From the NCBI GenBank assembly GCA_029204225.1, contig CM055112.1, forward strand, positions 42,478,890 through 42,542,889: a DNA stretch of 64,000 bases. Reading direction: 5' to 3'. Under the pieces are notes generated by a model. The model did not search any database, had not been told where the DNA came from, and was given only the letters and a program-made list of their open reading frames with translations. The position numbers and the translations under genes are program-made. Shown here piece after piece: positions 54,170 through 64,000 of the stretch. Within the stretch, counting starts at the first letter, position 1, and each line of letters opens with the position of its first letter. The stretch is from Diphasiastrum complanatum (taxonomy: Eukaryota; Streptophyta; Lycopodiopsida; Lycopodiales; Lycopodiaceae).

Positions 54170-56622
54170 TCAGCAGGGATGATTTCAAGGGGCAATCATT
54201 CTTAGCAATGAAGCAAGAGCAAACTTCCGAGAAGGGTGGCAAAGGGAAAAAGAACAGAAAGGAGAAGATGCAATGGGATCAGAAATAAAATCAGTTAAAT
54301 TAACCAGAAGATGGAAAGAAAGCTTCGAAAAGAAAATTTCTTTATTTGCGGTAAATTAGGGCATTACGCAAAGGAGTGTTGGCACAACAAATTCAAGAAG
54401 AAGCAGGATGGTAATTTTGTCGAAGAAGGATTTAATACAAAATTAAGTGCTTTGGATCTTGAAGATTGTGAGTTGTTTTCGGCATCAACATCTTTTCGTG
54501 ACTTCTCAAAGGAAGAGGAGTGTTGGCTTATTGATCCAGGTGCATGGAAGCATATGACACGTAGGTGAGACTGGCTATCTACTTTTCAAAACCTGGATGA
54601 TGGATCAAAGAAGTTGGGAGATAACTACACATATGATATAATTGGAGTTGGAAAAGTAGAGGTTCAACTACCCTCCGGAAAGATTGGAGACATAAAGGAT
54701 GTGCTTTATGTACCAGGAATCAAGAAGAACTTACTCTCATTTTCGGCTATTGCGAAGGAACATATGGTTGTACAGTTTGATGAAGAGCAGTCAAAAGAAG
54801 GATAATGAAGTAGTAGTTGAGGGCATTCTTGCAGGAAGGTTGTACGAACTTTAGGCTCAAGTGGTGGGTCATCATGCAAGTAATGGGGATATTGGATTAG
54901 TGAGTAAGTTATGGCACAAAAGGTTTGGACATCTGAATTACAAAAGTCTGCAAGTCTTGAGAAAATACAACATGGTTACAGGTTTACGTCATGTTGTTTC
55001 TGATCACAAGTTTTGTGAGGGTTGTGTCTTAGGGAAACATCATATGAAGAATTTTCCGTCTAGTACTTCCAGGGCTTGAAATGTTCTAGAGCTTGTTCAT
55101 ACAGATTTGTGTGGTCCCATGAAAACTCAGTCTTATAGGGGAGCAAGTTAAATATATGGTGTTTGTTGACTATTATTCTAGGAAGACATGGATACATCTT
55201 CTCAAGAATAAGGGCGAAGCATTCAAGTATTTCACATGGTTTAAGAAACAGGTGGAGAAAGACACAGATAGACAGATTAACTTACTTCGTTTGGATAAAG
55301 GGGTAGAGTATCTTTCTATAGAATTTCAATTGGTATAAAGAGACAATTTGCAAGTACATAAACACCTCAACAAAATGGAGTTGTGGAAAGGAAGACCCGG
55401 TCTATTGTGGAAATTGTGGGGAGAATGCTTAAAAGTAAGAATCTTCCAAATATGTTTTGGGGTGACGTAGTTAAGACAATGGTTTATCTTTTGAATTGAA
55501 GTCCTACAAAAGTTGTAGAGAATTGAACTCTAGAGGAAGCTTACACTGGTCAGAAACCTAATGTAAGCCATTTGAGGGTTTTGGGAAGTATTGCATATGC
55601 TCACATACCTAAAGATTCAAGAAGCAAGTTGGATACAAAGGCGACGAAGTGTTTATTTCTTGGATATGATAGTCAAGAGGAGTACAGGTTGTATGACTTG
55701 AAAGGAAAGAAAGTTATCATAAGCAGGGATGTAATCTTTGATGAGGATGGATCTCATAAAGATACAAAGATATCTTATGATAGGAAGCAAGATGGAGGAA
55801 TTTCTATCTTGTGTGATGAGTCATTACAAGAGCTTGAATCAGCAATTGTACTGCCTACACCAATTCAAGTACCTAGAGTGACCATGGTTGAGAAAAGAAA
55901 AAGGAAGGAGAGGTCAAGTACATGGGATACTTATTCACCACCTACTTCACCAGGCAGAAAGCATCCTACATCAAATACTAGAAGATAATTGCTTAGATGG
56001 TACTATGAAATTATCAAGGATAGTGTCATTTTGGAATAGGGAGAGTCTAGTACACAGGAGACTAGGAGATCTGCTAGAGTTGAAACGCATCATGAAGATC
56101 ATGGTTGACAGGAGGATCGATAGGAGGATCATCATGAGGATGGGCTATAGTGTTGGAAACTAAGGATCCATCTAGTTGAAAAAGAGGATATTTGGAGGAA
56201 AGCTATGGATGAGGAGTACAACTCAATCATAAAGAACAAGACTTGGAGGCTTGTTCAGTTACCTACATGTAAAAAGGCCATTAGATGCAAGTGGATCTTT
56301 AGAACTAAGTATAAATCAGATGGTTCTGTAGATAAACATAAGGCAAGATTTTTTGCAAAAGGGTTTTGCTCAACAAGAAGGGAAGATCTTCATATGGTAC
56401 AGGATGCACCTACAGTACTTCAGTGTGATATATTAAATTGGCAAAGAATCCAGTTTTCCACAGCAGGACAAAGCACATCGAAGTACAACAACACTTCATC
56501 GAAGAGAAGATTCAAAGCAGTGAAGTGGAGCTTATCTATTGCCCTATAGATAGCAAGTTGCAGACATCTTTATCAAAGGAGTTGGCAAAGAAAATTTTTA
56601 GAAGTTTAGAGAACTTCTAGGA
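54170..56622 (+). pseudogene. copia gag-pol remnant
   Basis: Order: zinc knuckle FICGKLGHYAKEC (first Cys replaced by Phe), protease LIDPGAWKHMTR (D-P-G instead of D-S-G), GDIKDVLYVPGIKKNLLS, gag-pre-integrase LWHKRFGHLNYKSL with FCEGCVLGKHH. Then integrase (VLELVHTDLCGPMKTQ, VDYYSRKTWIHLLKNKG, LLRLDKGVEYLS where D-N-G is expected), CLFLGYDSQEEYRLYDL and VIISRDVIFDEDG. RT begins TWRLVQLPTCKKAIRCKWIF but breaks off at FAKGF near 56370. It resumes at 56438 with the RNase H end NPVFHSRTKHIEVQQHFIEE. Stops at about 54568, 54805, 55079, 55338 and 55988 and a missing RT core show it is dead. Confidence 0.92.
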
Positions 56623-56655
56623 GTAATAGATAACAAAGTAAACATTAAGGGGGAG

Positions 56656-57100
56656 TGTTAGAAATAATGTTTATTTTCGCCCCTACTGTTAGTTTGGCCA
56701 TGCTTGTGAGTATTATAGGGGCCATTTCTATTTTTAGTAAATCCTAAAGCTAAGTTAATTAATCATGCATGTAGGTGGGCGCACTAGTTCTAGTTTAGAA
56801 CATGTTTTTACACTTAACAATTCAATAAGGTCTTTACCCAAAACAGGATGCATCTATAGTAACTAGCTTTTTGCCTTTAGCTTTTGTATTATGCTTTTGG
56901 TTGTTCACAAGGGCTAGAGAGATTATATAAGGAGGTTGGTGCCTCACCTCATATTCATTCCATTGTACTATGTAGAGAGCATAACTCTATCTTCTATTAA
57001 GCCAAGTTCTCTTCGATCTCTTATGTTGATCGTGATTTTTGAGTGTGAGTGCTAATATGATTAGTTAACTCCTATTTAGAATTTGAGCATCAAATTTTGA
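56656..57100 (+). repeat. 3' LTR of this copia, end uncertain
   Basis: Opens TGTTAGAAATAATG after the purine run ATTAAGGGGGAG (56644-56655). A TATA-like GATTATATAAGG lies at about 56919-56930, and a GTACTATGTAGAGAGC word follows as in many copia R regions. The closing CA could not be fixed because no 5' copy is present. Confidence 0.65.
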
Positions 57101-58271
57101 CAATCATGACATGGATAAATGAGTTGATTCTTTTCTTTGGGACATGGATTTGACAGGTGGTTGAAATTCAGCCATAGAAGTCAAGCTCCCAAAACTGCTC
57201 TATGAAGGCCTATAGACTCGTGCTATCAAGGCAAAGTGTGTGTTCACTGTTGGTTGTAGGACTCTCTGGTCCCTATGTGCTAATCAACCATAGGAAGTTT
57301 TTAAAGTCTTAGGTGCCTTACCATATAGTCAAATCGAGTAAGCTTGTAACGTTGACTGTTGTCACTCCAACGTCTTTGTGGTTTGTAGTGTAGCTCTATT
57401 TGTAATTTATCAGATCAATATAGCTCTAGCCTCTATGAGTCTATGCAATGTTATTTTTGCATCTTTCTAGATGATTAGTACGGTTCTTTTGATGGATTCA
57501 TCGATCATTTTTGAGTTCATTTAACATTGACTAGACTATAATAAAAAAAAATTCAGCCATTAGTCTTTTATCCAAAAAAATTAATAGACATATATATATT
57601 TGTTGTGATCTAGGACATGGATCAGACGTTTCGGAACATTTTTGTAGCGGATCCCAATCCACTGCAACCGATATCCTTTGTTTTAGTAGGATATTTTTAA
57701 GAGAGTTAGTGATATTTTTCTAGACAAATGACTAGATCATACATCTATTTGTGAAATTAGAATATATCCAATTTCACAAATTTAAAATGAGAAGTCAGTG
57801 ATGTTGTAAGGTAAAGCTTAGAAAAAACATAATTGCAACCAAAAAAGTCATGAGGATCTATATCAAAACAATGACTAGATCATGAGAATAATGTATCTTG
57901 GTTTCCAAGGGCAGTGAAGCTGGGACCAAAGAAACTTTGGATGCCAAGCTAACTAGCTCAGCGATCCTTGAATCTGTAAAGGAGTGATGAAGCTGGTAGC
58001 ATTGACTAGAATAATAAATCGAGACTAAAGAGCCTGAAAATAAGTACTAGTGAAAAGCATTGCAATATTTTATCCGGGTTTTTGATCAAAACATATGCAA
58101 CAACATTTTGAGCATCAACACTATTGAAATTTTTTTGATTGTTATGTTCACACTTTCGTTTAATGTTATTCAATTTGACCACTTGCTATGTGACAGTGAG
58201 AATCTTTCTTTGGTGAGCTCAAAGCGATATTAGTCTTGCAATTGGGTTGCTCGATTCATACATTCTATAGG
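57101..58271. other. intergenic, likely upstream of LSM4
   Basis: AT-rich with no recognised coding sequence. The last part should hold the promoter and 5' UTR of the gene that starts at 58272; no convincing TATA box was singled out. Confidence 0.4.
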
Positions 58272-60231
58272 ATGGTAAGAACGTTTTTTATGGGCTTATG
58301 CTTGTTTGTAGTTGATGAGCTTATGGTATTTTGTTGTTTTACAAACTTATATAATTTTGATTATTTCCTTGCACGCTTACACATTATACTTTTTTAATAC
58401 AGCTACCACTCTCTCTATTGAAGACTGCTCAAGGACATCCCATGGTGAGTCTTGTTCGAGTCTTTATAACTCGTCTAACTCGTTGATGGCTTGTATGAGA
58501 ACATTCTAGTTTTAAGTTATAACTTTTAAGTTTGTTTCGATTGGGCTATATCAAGACTATATGAATAGAGTTTCAAGTTAATTTTGAATCTTCTTGTGGC
58601 TCAATCTGGACTAATTTTTTTTCCCATTTGTTTGCTTTGCATAGCATCTACTCTTTGTAAATATTAAGCTTATTCTAGTTGTGAAATTTTTTTCTCTCTC
58701 AATGTGCCATTTTTGTAACTTTTAGGCTTTGTATCATAGTATTGGGAAAAATTTCCCACGCGGGAAAGGAGGATAATCGGAAACAGGAAACAGGGAAAAG
58801 CCACTCATTACAAAAGCGAACTAGTGCAAGGTAATTGCAATATTGATTGTGGAAGAGAGGGAGATATCAAGGGATAAAGTATATTGCAAGGGAGAAAATT
58901 ATGTTGACATGAAATCAACAAGACTCCCAGCAAGTGCTGAAAATGTTCAAATTTGGCCTTTAAAACGAATGATGTGAGTTTTGTTATGAAGAAACTTGTT
59001 TCCCTATTGAATTCTACTGGCTGTTCCTGGGGTGAATTACTACCAAGAAGTTAAAGATTGAGAGATTAGAAAGATGAGTTGGGACAAGCATCTACTAAAG
59101 AAAAGCTTGCTGAAACGCATTTGTTTTCTTTGCCTTTAAGTGAATAGGTTCAGATTTCGGGGTTTGGCAATCTTATTTACTTCATGTACACCTAAGTTTA
59201 TGGCTGAACAACAACTGGAAGCATTTAACCTTCACAAAGCTAGAGTATGTGTGAATTGGGGACGTGCCCCTTTTTTGACGCAAATCTTGACAATCGGACT
59301 GTTGACACATATCTAGGGGGGTGTTTATACTATGAATAGGGATGAAGTAGTATCTAGCTCAACCAATGCATAGACAAGCTGACCCTTTGAAATCTGAAAG
59401 GTTTCTGGGGATTTTAGTTAAGGTTGCTTGTCATCTTTGTGTCTGAATAAGACACAATCATGAGCCTTTTACCACATCAGCAAACATATTTTGTGCTTGG
59501 CATAATTGTTCAACAATGTGGCTAGGTGATTTACTCAAATCTCTTTAAGTCTTTGGCTGTGTATAGGTTAACTATATTGTCTTGCAAGATTTGTGATTAA
59601 TGGGGTGTTAGGTATCACATTTTATTGACGTTGGTGTTTTGTGCTACAGTATTCCTTGTCCTTTGGAATAGATGATATTGACACATTTATCAATGTATAT
59701 ATGCATGACACTTTTGATGGATGGTTTTAGGCAAGCAATCTCCACATCTAATAGGTGAAAATGTTGAGTGAGGGAGGCTCAAGTGTGTATATTAAGAGGT
59801 GGTAAGTCTGATAGAATGAGACATTTATGGTGGAATTTATATGTTGATGTTGACATTATTTTCAATCAGCTGTAGTTCATCTTGAAACCTCATTGCACAA
59901 TGCACATGTTCTTCACACACTTGATGAAGAACCCTCTTCTCAGATCCTTTGATTTGTTGGTGATAATGAACTTGGCCTGATGTGAGTGTCTAAATAAGTA
60001 CTTTTTGACTCTTCACTTACTCCGTTAAATAATCATTTTCTAGTTTTTGCTGATTTTAAGCATAGTTGAACCTACTAGTACAACAATGAAAGTTTTCTCG
60101 TTCACAATAAAGCTACACTTGTTTGACTGCAGCTGGTGGAGCTAAAGAATGGAGAGACATATAATGGACATCTTGTCAATTGTGACACTTGGATGAACAT
60201 TCATTTGCGAGAAGTGATATGCACATCAAAG
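58272..60231 (+). CDS. LSM4: LSM4, U6 snRNA-associated Sm-like protein, first three coding exons
   Basis: Coding exons: 58272-58274 (ATG only, donor GTAAGA), 58403-58444 and 60133-60231, all with GT-AG borders and phase 0 joints. Exon 2 encodes [14 protein letters not shown]. Exon 3 encodes [14 protein letters not shown] and [17 protein letters not shown], the Sm1 motif of the Lsm fold (G at the turn, D-x-W-M-N-I-x-L). The Sm2 half and the RGG tail must lie past 64000, since no match follows in the window. Lsm4 belongs to the nuclear Lsm2-8 ring that binds U6 snRNA in splicing and to the cytosolic Lsm1-7 ring that promotes decapping. The start exon is inferred from the ATG next to a perfect donor; exons 2 and 3 are certain. 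Intron 2 is 1688 bp. Intron 3 exceeds 3.7 kb and holds transposons. Confidence 0.93.
58445..60132 (+). other. LSM4 intron 2
   Basis: AT-rich, donor GTGAGT, acceptor GACTGCAG. No transposon or RNA gene was recognised in it. A short inverted word pair (GGGAAAAATTTCCC) lies near 58743. Confidence 0.7.
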
Positions 60232-60508
60232 GTATAAATATTTTGATAGTGTAATGCTGGAGAAGGTTGCACATCAACACTTTTGTTATTATTGAGATAA
60301 TTGTGTAAAGTCCAATTAAGATGTCCCAAGCTTCCTTAGAGCTACTTGATGGTATTGTAGCCCTTTAAATTTAGCAATTTTTTTTAAAGTGCAGTCCCAC
60401 TGCTTTATGGTTCTTGAAATTTTGCCATTTTCTTTTTGCTAAAAAGAGCAATAGACATACCTAGCAGGTACTGACTACTAAAATTAGTAATGCACTCTTG
60501 CTCTGAAC

Positions 60509-60790
60509 CTAAGGAAGCGGGACCCGGACGCGAACGCGTGTCCGGACGCGGACGCACCAGGGGTGCGTCCGCGTCCGGTTTTTTTTTTTTTAGACTTAAA
60601 TTTTTTTTAAAAAAAAAATATGGCGTCCGGATCCCCGGACGTGTCCGGACCCCCGGACGCGACCGTTTTTTTTTTTCAAAAATGTTTTTTAGTTTTAAAA
60701 AAAAAAAATTGGACGCGTCCGACCCCGCGTCCGGGGGTCGGACGCGTCCGGGTCTGGACGTGGGCATCCTGGCCCGGACCCTCATGTCTG
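60509..60790 (+). mobile_element. CpG-saturated hAT-like MITE, copy 1
   Basis: 282 bp in LSM4 intron 3, flanked by perfect 8-bp direct repeats CTCTGAAC (60501-60508, 60791-60798), extendable to 10 bp. Ends: CTAAGGAAGCGGGACCCGG and, on the other strand, CAGACATGAGGGTCCGGG. The body alternates GC blocks made of GGACGCGTCCG-like palindromes with T and A runs that can pair. An 8-bp duplication and GGGTCCGG-type ends suggest hAT. No protein is encoded; ORFs over it are shadows. Confidence 0.6.
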
Positions 60791-61029
60791 CTCTGAACAC
60801 ATTGTACTGCATAATGTACTTTTTGTACTGATCTACACTTACTGTACTGATAGAAAATTATGAACAAAACTCTGAAAACAACCTGTAAATATAACTCTAT
60901 TGTGAAAACAAAAATAATATTTGCTTTGCAGGTCTTGTATTTTTCTTTGTATTGTTTTTAAATGCTGCCCTTTTATTTGGAGAGGTCTGAAAGTACGATT
61001 TTTTTTTTTTCGAAAAGTATCGATAGTTG

Positions 61030-61303
61030 CAGACATGAGGGTCCGGGCTGGACGCGGGCAATCCGCTTCCAGGTCCGGCGTCCGGACCTGGACGCGTCCG
61101 ACCCCTGGACGCGGGGTCGGACGCGTCCCTTATTATTTTTATTTATTTTTATTTATTTTAGACTAAATAAGACTAAAAAAATTTAAAAAAAAAAAAAAAA
61201 GCGGACGTGTCCGGACCCTCGGACACACCCCTGGCGTGTCCGCGCCCGGACGCGGATGACGCGTGTCCGGACGCGCGTTCGGACGCACCGTCCGCTACCT
61301 TAG
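61030..61303 (-). mobile_element. CpG-saturated hAT-like MITE, copy 2, inverted
   Basis: 274 bp with the same two ends as copy 1 in reverse: CAGACATGAGGGTCCGGG at 61030 and, on the other strand, CTAAGGTAGCGGACG at 61303. The body has the same GC blocks (CGGACGCGTCC, CGGACGTGTCCGG) around A and T runs. The flanking 8-mers GATAGTTG and GTTGTTTG agree at only 5 of 8 positions, so the target duplication is decayed or the copy was rearranged. Confidence 0.6.
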
Positions 61304-61434
61304 GTTGTTTGTATGCTGAGGTTGAATAATGGCTAAAAAGAATCATATTGTGGCTAATAATGAGCTCTAGGTTCAATATTGACCCTTCAAAGTTTGGAGT
61401 CAATTATCCAGAATATGTAACAATTGATAGAATT

Positions 61435-61919
61435 TAGTACCATTTGATATGGTACGTGGCAAGATCTGAGGCTAAATTCTTATTAATGCCAATTTTGTCA
61501 TTCCTCATCCTTTTTTTAAGGGAGTTGGGCTGTTTTAATTCTTTCTCTACAACTTGGAATAACATTGGGCCTAGGAGGTGCTTCGAGTTTCTACATAGGG
61601 CTCCACTCGTTCCGGTGAGTCTCTAAATGGAGCCTTAGCCCTTCACTCTTCAACATCCTTCAAAGCAATTTAGTTTCTTATCACACTTGAGTTTTTCCAA
61701 GTGTTTAGCTTTCCATGTTCCCATGGCAATTGGTTATCCGTTGAAGAGTCATTGTATTGCTATATATCATAGTCATTCCTCATTGGGATTTCATTGTTTG
61801 TACCATCAGCTATTGCTTATTGATTTGCTCATATTGCAATCTTCACCTCTCTTGTATTTTCTCTCTCTGCTTTATGCTTGAATGCTATTAGTCTAAGACT
61901 AGATTGTAGCTCTCTAACA
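61435..61919 (+). repeat. 5' LTR of old copia in LSM4 intron 3
   Basis: 485 bp, opening TGATAGAATTTAGTACC and closing CTCTCTAACA, followed at once by a primer site. It matches 63372-63725 in stretches such as CATAGTCATTCCTCATTGGG, with clear divergence. Confidence 0.85.
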
Positions 61920-61931
61920 TAGTATCAGAGC
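61920..61931 (+). promoter_or_regulatory. primer binding site, initiator Met tRNA type
   Basis: TAGTATCAGAGC directly after the LTR differs in one base from TGGTATCAGAGC. Confidence 0.85.
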
Positions 61932-62129
61932 AGGTCATGCTCCACGCCCATCCGTAGGGATCCTATAGAAGTTGGTTAAATATGGAAAATTGCATAATTT
62001 GAGAGAGAAATTGACATTTTGTTTATTCTAGAGAGGGAAAAGCACTGAACCTCTTCTTGGACAGATCTCCATCCATGCTTATTAGATCAACTTGATTCTT
62101 TGAATGAATGTAGATACCGCTCAACATGA

Positions 62130-63360
62130 TCTTAATTTTGCTTCAATGGCCAAAGGATCAAGGAAGAATCAACTAAAAGGGTTAACAGAATCAAGTATCA
62201 TTCCAATGGTTAAATTGACAAGTACAAGGCAAGCCTCATGGCAAAAGGCTATGTGCCAAGGGAAGTTTTAGACTGTAAAGAAGCTTTTGCTCCCAATGTC
62301 AAAGTCCATTCTATTTGATGCTTCCTGCTCTTGTTGCTTTTTATGATTATAATGTTGAACATGAACATAAAATCAGCATTCCTGAATGGTTTTTTGGGGG
62401 AGGAAGTCTATGTTTCTTGGTGCTCACGCATCAAACTTCACATCTCTGATTCTTCGCTTTACATTCTTTGTAAAGCTCATGAGATTTTTATTATTGTTTT
62501 AGGTGGATGATTCAATTTTGATAGGAAGTTGTAATGCTTTATTACTAGCAGAGAAGAATTAGTAATAATTAAATTAATGCTTAGGCTTTGGAGGCAGTTT
62601 CACAAGCTTTTAGAAAAGTACAACATGTTGCATTGCAAAGCTGTTGATACTCTTGTTGAGGATAATTTCAAGCTTTGAAGTTCCTTGGATCAAATGCTAC
62701 TGTATTTCTCAGTCTTGTTGAAAGTCTAATCTATGCCACCATCACTAGGTGTGATATTTCATATGCTGTTGGTATGGTCAGCCAATTTATTCAAGATCCA
62801 AGGGAATCACATTATAAGGCTGCCAAAAGATATCTCAAAGGCACCTATAATGTTGGACTTGAATTTTATGATGGTAATGAACTAATCCTAGAGGGATTTG
62901 ATGATGCTGATTGGGCATCAGATTCCGAAAATAGGAGGTCCATTTCGGGCTAAATCTTCAAATTGGGTTCAAGTGTTCTTTCCTGGAGCAGTAAGAAGCA
63001 ACATATATTTGCTCTTTCGTCCATTGAGGCCGAGTACAAGGCAACACAACTTGCATTTAGGGAAGATATTTGGCTCAGAAGCTTTATGAGGAATTTGAAG
63101 AAAAGCAAGATTCTGCAACTAGTTTATTTTTTTATTATCAAGGTCATTAAAAATTGCCAAGAATCTTGTTTTCCATGCTAGAACTAAACATGTTGAAGCT
63201 CATTATCGTTTTGTATGTGAAAAAGTCCTAGTAGAGAAGTAGAAACTTTCATATTGTTCTACTAATGATCAAGTAGCTGACATCTTGACCAAGGGTCTTC
63301 CAAAAGATAAGTTTTGGAGGTTCAAACATCTATTCAGAATCAAAGAGAACAAATTTGTTA
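62130..63360 (+). pseudogene. copia RT and RNase H remnant
   Basis: RT pieces: IDKYKASLMAKGYVPRE, EAFAPNVKV, then KSAFLNGFLGEEVYVS in shifting frames. Then RNase H at 62675-63200: ESLIYATITRCDISYAVG, VSQFIQDPRESHYKAAKRYL, FDDADWASDSENRRSISG, LSWSSKKQHIFALSSIEAEY. A decayed tail (KHVEAHYRFV, ADILTKGLPKDKF) precedes the polypurine tract ATTAAGGGAGGG at 63360-63371. Gag, protease and integrase are absent. It lies in sense orientation in LSM4 intron 3. Confidence 0.9.
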
Positions 63361-63371
63361 TTAAGGGAGGG

Positions 63372-63725
63372 TGATAGAATTCACTACTATTTGACATGGC
63401 ACATGGCAAAGTGTGAGTCACTATTTTATTAGTGCCAATTTTGTCATTTGGAGGCCTCTTCCCTATTTTAAGGGAGTTGGGTCCTTTTTAGCACTTTAGT
63501 TGCATGTGACACTTGAGTTTCTCCAAGTGTTTGGCTTTTTAGTTCCAAGTTGATGTATGGCTTTCTAGGTTTTCGTGATTCTCGGTTATCCATGAATTGA
63601 ACCATGAATTGAAGAGTCACTGTATAGCTTTATATCATAGTCATTCCTCATTGGGAATTCATTCATTTTCCCATGGTTATTGCTTATTGATTCTATTACA
63701 ATCTTCTCCTCTTTTGATTTTTATT
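63372..63725 (+). repeat. 3' LTR of old copia, truncated or diverged at its end
   Basis: Opens TGATAGAATTCACTACT after the polypurine tract and follows the 5' LTR to about 63725, then diverges before the expected TAACA end. Homology is patchy and includes indels. Confidence 0.75.
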
Positions 63726-64000
63726 TTTATAAATTTCAAATATTTTATTATTTCCTTCACAAAATATTATGAAATACATTATAACAATCTCTGAAAAGTC
63801 TTGAAAAGTTGATGTTCTAAGCACTCTAGCCATCTTCTCAATCTATGTATTCACCTTGTCCAAATCAAATATTAGCTCTATAACTTGAGCTTTCAATTAA
63901 ATTGGATGTAATGTATCTACATAGATCTATCTAGATGTTAGTACAATGTATATGAGACCATTCATTACCTAAGTTATGATAAAACCTATGCAACTATGCT
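63726..64000. other. LSM4 intron 3 continued, nothing recognised
   Basis: AT-rich sequence to the window edge. No LSM4 exon with the expected Sm2 motif (I-R-G-N) is seen. Confidence 0.5.

Noticed and set aside
60405-61403. Several Arg/Pro-rich ORFs (60405-60812, 60490-60831, 60921-61166, 61173-61403)
   Set aside because: They cross the CpG-rich MITE copies on both strands and follow the palindromes and T/A runs; no domain.

Overview
This window looks like nuclear DNA of a land plant with a large, repeat-rich genome. Plant-type Ty1/copia and Ty3/gypsy LTR retrotransposons and plant-type CACTA (tnp2) remnants fill most of it. The only clearly conserved host genes are prohibitin and the start of LSM4, which has long, repeat-filled GT-AG introns. 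A fern or another non-seed or conifer-like plant would fit, but the species cannot be fixed from the sequence alone.

Layout. 1-5834 (+): a young, apparently intact copia element cut by the left edge, with one 1298-codon gag-pol ORF. 6236-7360 (+): a broken gene resembling the small CACTA protein. 8440-14680: a copia inserted into the gag of an older copia, after which 10.45-14.68 kb was inverted. 14685-15424: a probable solo LTR. 16962-17926 (+): a damaged four-exon gene with a Ulp1-like peptidase pattern and a recognisable promoter. 18679-20115 (-): a copia 3' end. 20118-21900 (+): a CACTA remnant. 22590-23450 (+): a copia remnant. 24009-34247 (-): a Tat-like gypsy element with about 98% identical LTRs, large pol deletions, two minisatellite arrays and a long broken accessory ORF between integrase and the 3' LTR. 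35718-36563 (-): intact intronless prohibitin. 37905-40890 (-): CACTA tnp2 pseudogene. 43930-46136 (+): chromovirus 3' end with chromodomain and LTR. 46.2-48.4 kb: local tandem duplications. 48.7-48.9 kb: a possible leader exon. 51.2-52.6 kb: gypsy fragments in opposite orientations. 54.17-57.1 kb (+): copia remnant. 58272-60231 (+): first three coding exons of LSM4. Its third intron runs past the right edge and holds two inverted CpG-rich hAT-like MITEs and an old copia element.

How it fits together. The two clear host genes are housekeeping genes (mitochondrial prohibitin complex; Lsm ring for U6 snRNA and mRNA decay). They are unrelated and are separated by layered transposon debris. The element ages differ: 3 differences in 316 bp for the first copia LTRs, about 2% for the gypsy, about 12% for the inverted nested copia, and more for the copia in the LSM4 intron. 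I did not find a defence system, operon or RNA gene. The most unusual items are the gypsy accessory ORF with its arrays, the CpG-saturated MITE pair, the decoded nested inversion, and the copia leader with repeated G-box palindromes and an Asp-type primer site.
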